Positions 59,929-64,000 of a DNA stretch of 64,000 nt are shown in pieces. Source of the DNA: Limnohabitans sp. DM1 (lineage in GTDB: Bacteria > Pseudomonadota > Gammaproteobacteria > Burkholderiales > Burkholderiaceae_C); NCBI RefSeq assembly GCF_001269385.1, contig NZ_CXOO01000022.1, positions 1 through 64,000 on the forward strand, written 5' to 3'. Below the pieces are notes generated by a model, which was given only the letters and a program-made list of their open reading frames with translations, ran no database searches and was not told where the DNA came from. The translations under genes were made by a program, and so were the position numbers. Each line of letters begins with the position of its first letter. The stretch's first letter is position 1.

Positions 59929-62900
59929 TCAGGCGGCTTCGCCTGCATCCGAGACAGCTTCTGTCACCGAGGAACCCGCCAGATCTGCAGCTTCGGCGTC
60001 CGCAATGGCGCGGCGCTCAGCGTCGTCCATCGCATCTTTCACCTTGCGTGCCTGATGGTAGGCCAGACCCGTACCGGCAGGAATCAAGCGACCCACGATC
60101 ACGTTTTCCTTCAGACCGCGCAATTCATCACGTTTGCCCATGATGGCCGCTTCGGTCAGCACACGGGTCGTTTCCTGGAAGGAAGCGGCCGAGATGAACG
60201 AATCGGTCGACAAGGACGCCTTGGTGATACCCAGCAACAAGTTGCTGTACGTCGCAGGAATCTTGCCGTCTTTTTGCAGGGCGTCATTGGTGTTGAGCAT
60301 TTCAGAACGCTCCACCTGTTCACCGGCGATGTAATTGGAGTCACCAGCGTTCTCCACCACCACACGGCGCAGCATCTGACGAACAATCACTTCGATGTGC
60401 TTGTCGTTGATCTTCACACCCTGCAAGCGGTACACGTCCTGCACTTCGTCCACGATGTAGCGGGCCAGCTCTTCGATGCCCAGCAAACGCAGGATGTCTT
60501 GGGGGTCGGCAGGACCGTCCACAATGCTTTCACCTTTGTTCACCACTTGGCCTTCGTGCACCAGGATGTTCTTTTCCTTGGGGATCAGTTCATCCCAGAT
60601 CTTGCCTTCCGGATCAGTGATCTGCAAACGGACCTTACCTTTGGTTTCCTTGCCGAAGGACACGGTACCGGTGATCTCGGCCAGCATGCCTTTGTCTTTA
60701 GGAGAGCGTGCTTCAAACAGTTCTGCAACACGGGGCAAACCGCCGGTAATGTCTCGGGTTTTCTGCCCTTCAACGGGGATACGGGCCAGCACTTCACCTG
60801 GGCCTACATCCATGCCGTCACGGACCTGGATCAGCGCGCCGATCTGGAAGCCGATCGTCACCGAGTGGTCGGTGCCAGGAATTTTGACTTCCTTGCCTGC
60901 GGCGTCAATCAGTTTGACCTGTGGACGAATGACTTTGGCTGCACCGCGACGCTTGGGATCGATCACCACCAGTGTGGACAGACCGGTCACTTCATCCACC
61001 TGTTTGGCAACCGTCAAACCTTCTTCGACGTTCTCGAATTTCACCTGACCGGCGAATTCGGTGATGATCGGACGGGTCAAGGGATCCCAATTGGCCAAGA
61101 TGGTGCCAGCCTTGATGGTCTGGTCTGCCTTGATGGACAAGATGGCACCGTATGGCACTTTATGACGCTCACGCTCACGGCCATGCTCGGTGATGATGAT
61201 CTCACCTGAGCGAGCAATCACCACCAACTCGCCTTTGGAATTCGTCACATAACGCATCGTGGCATTGAAGCCGATGGTGCCGTTGGACTTGGCTTCCACG
61301 CTGGACGCCACCGCTGCACGCGAGGCTGCACCACCGATGTGGAAGGTCCGCATGGTCAGCTGCGTGCCAGGCTCACCGATGGACTGAGCAGCGATCACAC
61401 CCACGGCTTCGCCATTGTTGACCAAACCACCGCGACCCAAATCACGGCCGTAGCATTTGGCACACAAACCAAAGCGTGTGGCACAAGTCAACGCGGTGCG
61501 GACCTTGACTTCATCCACACCTGCGGCTTCGAGTTCGTCGATCAGGTCCTCATCCAGCATGGTCCCTGCAGAGGCCAGCACCGAACGGTTCTCTGGATGC
61601 AACACATCTTCAGCCACTGTGCGGCCCAAAATACGGTCACGCAGCGATTCGATCACTTCACCACCTTCGACGATGGCGCGCATCAGCGAACCGTCAGCGG
61701 TACCGCAATCGAGCTCGGTCACGACCAGGTCTTGGGTCACGTCCACCAGACGACGGGTCAGGTAACCCGAGTTCGCGGTCTTCAAAGCCGTGTCAGCCAG
61801 ACCTTTACGTGCGCCGTGTGTCGAGATGAAGTACTGCAACACGTTCAGACCTTCACGGAAGTTCGCCGTGATGGGGGTCTCAATGATCGAGCCGTCAGGC
61901 TTGGCCATCAGACCGCGCATACCAGCGAGCTGGCGAATCTGGGCTGCAGAACCACGGGCACCGGAGTCGGCCATCATGTAAATCGAGTTGAACGATTCCT
62001 GATCGACTTCATGACCATGGCGGTCAATGGTTTTTTCTTTGCGCAGCTGGTCCATCATCACTTTGGAGACGACGTCACCGGCCTTGCCCCAGATGTCCAC
62101 CACCTTGTTGTAGCGCTCGCCAGCAGTCACCAGACCGGAGACGTATTGCTGCTCAATGTCTTTGACTTCTTTTTCAGCCGCTTCAATGATGGCGGGCTTC
62201 TCAGGCGGCACCAACATGTCGTCGATGCCAATGGAGATACCGGCGCGTGTGGCCAAACGGAAACCGTTTTGCAGCAACTTGTCGGCAAACACCACGGTCT
62301 CTTTCAGGCCGCACTTGCGGAAAGACGTGTTGATCAGCTTGGAGATTTCCTTTTTCTTCAGCGCCTTGTTCAGATTGCTGAAAGGCAGGCCTTTGGGCAG
62401 GATCTCGGACAACAAGGCACGGCCCACGGTGGTTTCCACCATCGACACAGCGGAGGTGAATTCACCAGTCGCCTTGTTTTTGGTCCACTCGGTCATGCGC
62501 ACACTGATCTTGGCAGCCAACTCCACAGCATCCGAGTCCAAAGCACGCTGCACTTCACCGATGTCGGAAAAGATCAGGCCTTCACCCTTGGCGTTGATAC
62601 GGTCACGGGTGGCGTAGTACAGGCCCAGCACCACGTCTTGAGACGGGACGATGGAGGGCTCACCCGATGCGGGGAACAAGATATTGTTCGACGCCAGCAT
62701 GAGTGTGCGGGCTTCCATCTGCGCTTCCACCGACAGCGGAATGTGCACGGCCATTTGGTCACCGTCGAAGTCGGCGTTGAAGGCCGCGCAAACGAGGGGG
62801 TGCAACTGGATGGCTTTGCCTTCGATCAGCAAGGGCTCAAACGCCTGGATGCCCAAACGGTGCAGCGTAGGCGCACGGTTGAGCATCACGGGGTGCTCTT

Positions 62901-64000
62901 TGATGACCTCTTCCAGAATGTCCCACACCACGGGCGTGCCGGCTTCGACTTCCTTCTTGGCGGCCTTGATGGTGGTCGCGATGCCCATGGCTTCAAGACG
63001 CGCAAAGATGAAAGGCTTGAACAGCTCAATCGCCATCAGCTTGGGCAAACCGCACTGGTGCAGCTTAAGGGTTGGGCCCACGGTGATCACGGAACGACCG
63101 GAGTAGTCCACGCGCTTGCCCAGCAAGTTCTGACGGAAACGACCGCTCTTGCCTTTGATCATGTCGGCCAAAGACTTCAGGGCGCGCTTGTTGGCGCCGG
63201 TCATGGCCTTGCCACGGCGGCCGTTGTCCAGCAAGCTGTCCACGGCTTCTTGCAGCATCCGCTTTTCGTTGCGGGCAATGATCTCTGGAGCTTTGAGTTC
63301 CAGCAAACGGCGCAGACGGCTGTTGCGGTTGATGACGCGGCGGTACAGGTCGTTCAGGTCGGAGGTCGCAAAACGACCACCGTCCAGTGGCACCAAGGGA
63401 CGCAGGTCCGGTGGCAACACGGGCAGCACTTCGAGCACCATCCACTCGGGCTTGATGCCCGACTTTTTAAAGGCTTCCAGCACCTTCAAGCGCTTGGAGT
63501 TCTTCTTGACCTTGAGTTCGGAGCCGGTCAGGTCACCGCGCAGACGCTCGATCTCGCTTTCGATGTCGATGCCTTGCAACAATTCCTTGATGCCTTCAGC
63601 GCCCATCTTGGCCACGAACTCGTCGCCGTATTCCTTGACTTTGGCGTCGTAATCATCTTCAGACATGATGCTGAATTTCTTCAGCGGCGTCATGCCCGGG
63701 TCGGTCACCACATAGGCTTCAAAGTACAGCACACGTTCGATATCGCGCAGCGTCATGTCGAGCACCAGGCCCAGACGAGACGGCAGCGATTTGAGGAACC
63801 AGATGTGGGCGCAAGGCGCGGCCAGGTCGATGTGACCCATGCGCTCGCGACGCACTTTGGTTTGTGTGACTTCAACGCCGCACTTCTCGCAGATCACGCC
63901 GCGGTGCTTGAGGCGCTTGTACTTGCCGCACAGGCATTCGTAGTCTTTGATGGGGCCAAAAATCTTGGCGCAAAACAGACCATCGCGCTCGGGCTTGAAG
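59929..64000 (-). CDS. rpoC: RNA polymerase beta' subunit, 5' end outside window
   Basis: The largest RNA polymerase subunit, cut at the right edge. The visible part starts within [44 protein letters not shown], the N-terminal zinc-binding region with its four cysteines, so only some 45 N-terminal residues are missing. The catalytic Mg motif is [12 protein letters not shown]. The lid, bridge helix ([24 protein letters not shown]) and trigger loop region follow in the usual order. The C-terminal tail is acidic and alanine-rich. No frameshift or inserted domain is seen. Confidence 0.98.
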   Translation of the reverse strand, partial: FKPERDGLFCAKIFGPIKDYECLCGKYKRLKHRGVICEKCGVEVTQTKVRRERMGHIDLAAPCAHIWFLKSLPSRLGLVLDMTLRDIERVLYFEAYVVTDPGMTPLKKFSIMSEDDYDAKVKEYGDEFVAKMGAEGIKELLQGIDIESEIERLRGDLTGSELKVKKNSKRLKVLEAFKKSGIKPEWMVLEVLPVLPPDLRPLVPLDGGRFATSDLNDLYRRVINRNSRLRRLLELKAPEIIARNEKRMLQEAVDSLLDNGRRGKAMTGANKRALKSLADMIKGKSGRFRQNLLGKRVDYSGRSVITVGPTLKLHQCGLPKLMAIELFKPFIFARLEAMGIATTIKAAKKEVEAGTPVVWDILEEVIKEHPVMLNRAPTLHRLGIQAFEPLLIEGKAIQLHPLVCAAFNADFDGDQMAVHIPLSVEAQMEARTLMLASNNILFPASGEPSIVPSQDVVLGLYYATRDRINAKGEGLIFSDIGEVQRALDSDAVELAAKISVRMTEWTKNKATGEFTSAVSMVETTVGRALLSEILPKGLPFSNLNKALKKKEISKLINTSFRKCGLKETVVFADKLLQNGFRLATRAGISIGIDDMLVPPEKPAIIEAAEKEVKDIEQQYVSGLVTAGERYNKVVDIWGKAGDVVSKVMMDQLRKEKTIDRHGHEVDQESFNSIYMMADSGARGSAAQIRQLAGMRGLMAKPDGSIIETPITANFREGLNVLQYFISTHGARKGLADTALKTANSGYLTRRLVDVTQDLVVTELDCGTADGSLMRAIVEGGEVIESLRDRILGRTVAEDVLHPENRSVLASAGTMLDEDLIDELEAAGVDEVKVRTALTCATRFGLCAKCYGRDLGRGGLVNNGEAVGVIAAQSIGEPGTQLTMRTFHIGGAASRAAVASSVEAKSNGTIGFNATMRYVTNSKGELVVIARSGEIIITEHGRERERHKVPYGAILSIKADQTIKAGTILANWDPLTRPIITEFAGQVKFENVEEGLTVAKQVDEVTGLSTLVVIDPKRRGAAKVIRPQVKLIDAAGKEVKIPGTDHSVTIGFQIGALIQVRDGMDVGPGEVLARIPVEGQKTRDITGGLPRVAELFEARSPKDKGMLAEITGTVSFGKETKGKVRLQITDPEGKIWDELIPKEKNILVHEGQVVNKGESIVDGPADPQDILRLLGIEELARYIVDEVQDVYRLQGVKINDKHIEVIVRQMLRRVVVENAGDSNYIAGEQVERSEMLNTNDALQKDGKIPATYSNLLLGITKASLSTDSFISAASFQETTRVLTEAAIMGKRDELRGLKENVIVGRLIPAGTGLAYHQARKVKDAMDDAERRAIADAEAADLAGSSVTEAVSDAGEAA

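Overview
The window looks like the chromosome of a GC-rich betaproteobacterium of the order Burkholderiales, most likely a Comamonadaceae phototroph of the Rhodoferax/Limnohabitans kind. The evidence is a Rubrivivax-type photosynthesis gene set (tetrahaem PufC, LH2 proteins with the Lys-Val-Trp-Pro beta start and an Ala/Val-rich alpha tail), TctC/Bug and AcoR families, a 2-aminobenzoyl-CoA pathway, and the rsmB-DUF4390-ntrY-ntrX block next to rpoC. The placement is inferred from gene content; no alignment was run.

Layout. 1-2500: the start of a SNF2-type helicase cut by the window edge and carrying an apparent frameshift, a LysE-type exporter, and a small RRM protein behind a long leader. 2538-18955: one unbroken minus-strand photosynthesis superoperon, read crtE-crtF-bchC-bchX-bchY-bchZ-pufB-orf74-pufA-pufL-pufM-pufC-crtA-crtD-crtC-pucB-pucA-pucC-orf31. 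It encodes chlorin reduction (BchXYZ) and BchC, the RC-LH1 core with its bound cytochrome, the later spheroidene/spheroidenone steps, and LH2 with its assembly factor. Two perfect TGT-N12-ACA palindromes (the PpsR/CrtJ operator pattern) lie upstream of crtE and of bchC. Two small membrane proteins, orf74 inside puf and orf31 after pucC, are not explained by the standard gene list. The early chlorophyll genes, crtB/crtI and ppsR are not in the window.

19000-25700: a small membrane protein, a RAYT transposase flanked by REP palindromes, an ABC exporter, hemE, an alpha/beta hydrolase and a TctC binding protein. 25672-33855: acoR divergent from an acoA/acoB operon with a split E2 (separate lipoyl and catalytic proteins), a lipoate ligase, a Tat-exported small subunit and a GMC oxidoreductase. 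A sigma-54 promoter and an inverted repeat sit in the divergent region. 34176-40127: a probable ring-degradation cluster (acyl-CoA ligase, an acyl-CoA-dehydrogenase-like flavoprotein with an altered active-site block, an alpha/beta hydrolase and a NicX-like dioxygenase, divergent from a flavin reductase and a MarR regulator). 40147-42938: a small accessory patch holding an orphan XRE antitoxin, a duplicated MarR fragment, a secreted unknown protein and an AlbA_2/Schlafen-type protein.

43073-51094: a 2-aminobenzoate (anthranilate) degradation operon through 2-aminobenzoyl-CoA, including the fused monooxygenase/reductase and, downstream, a RidA enamine deaminase. 51536-64000: a degenerate NtrC-type AAA+ protein, a short FimV-like protein, tRNA-Phe, an NtrYX-like two-component pair, DUF4390, rsmB, a LemA-like protein and rpoC (5' end outside the window). 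REP-type palindromes of one family recur at seven or more places, and a second palindrome family occurs twice.
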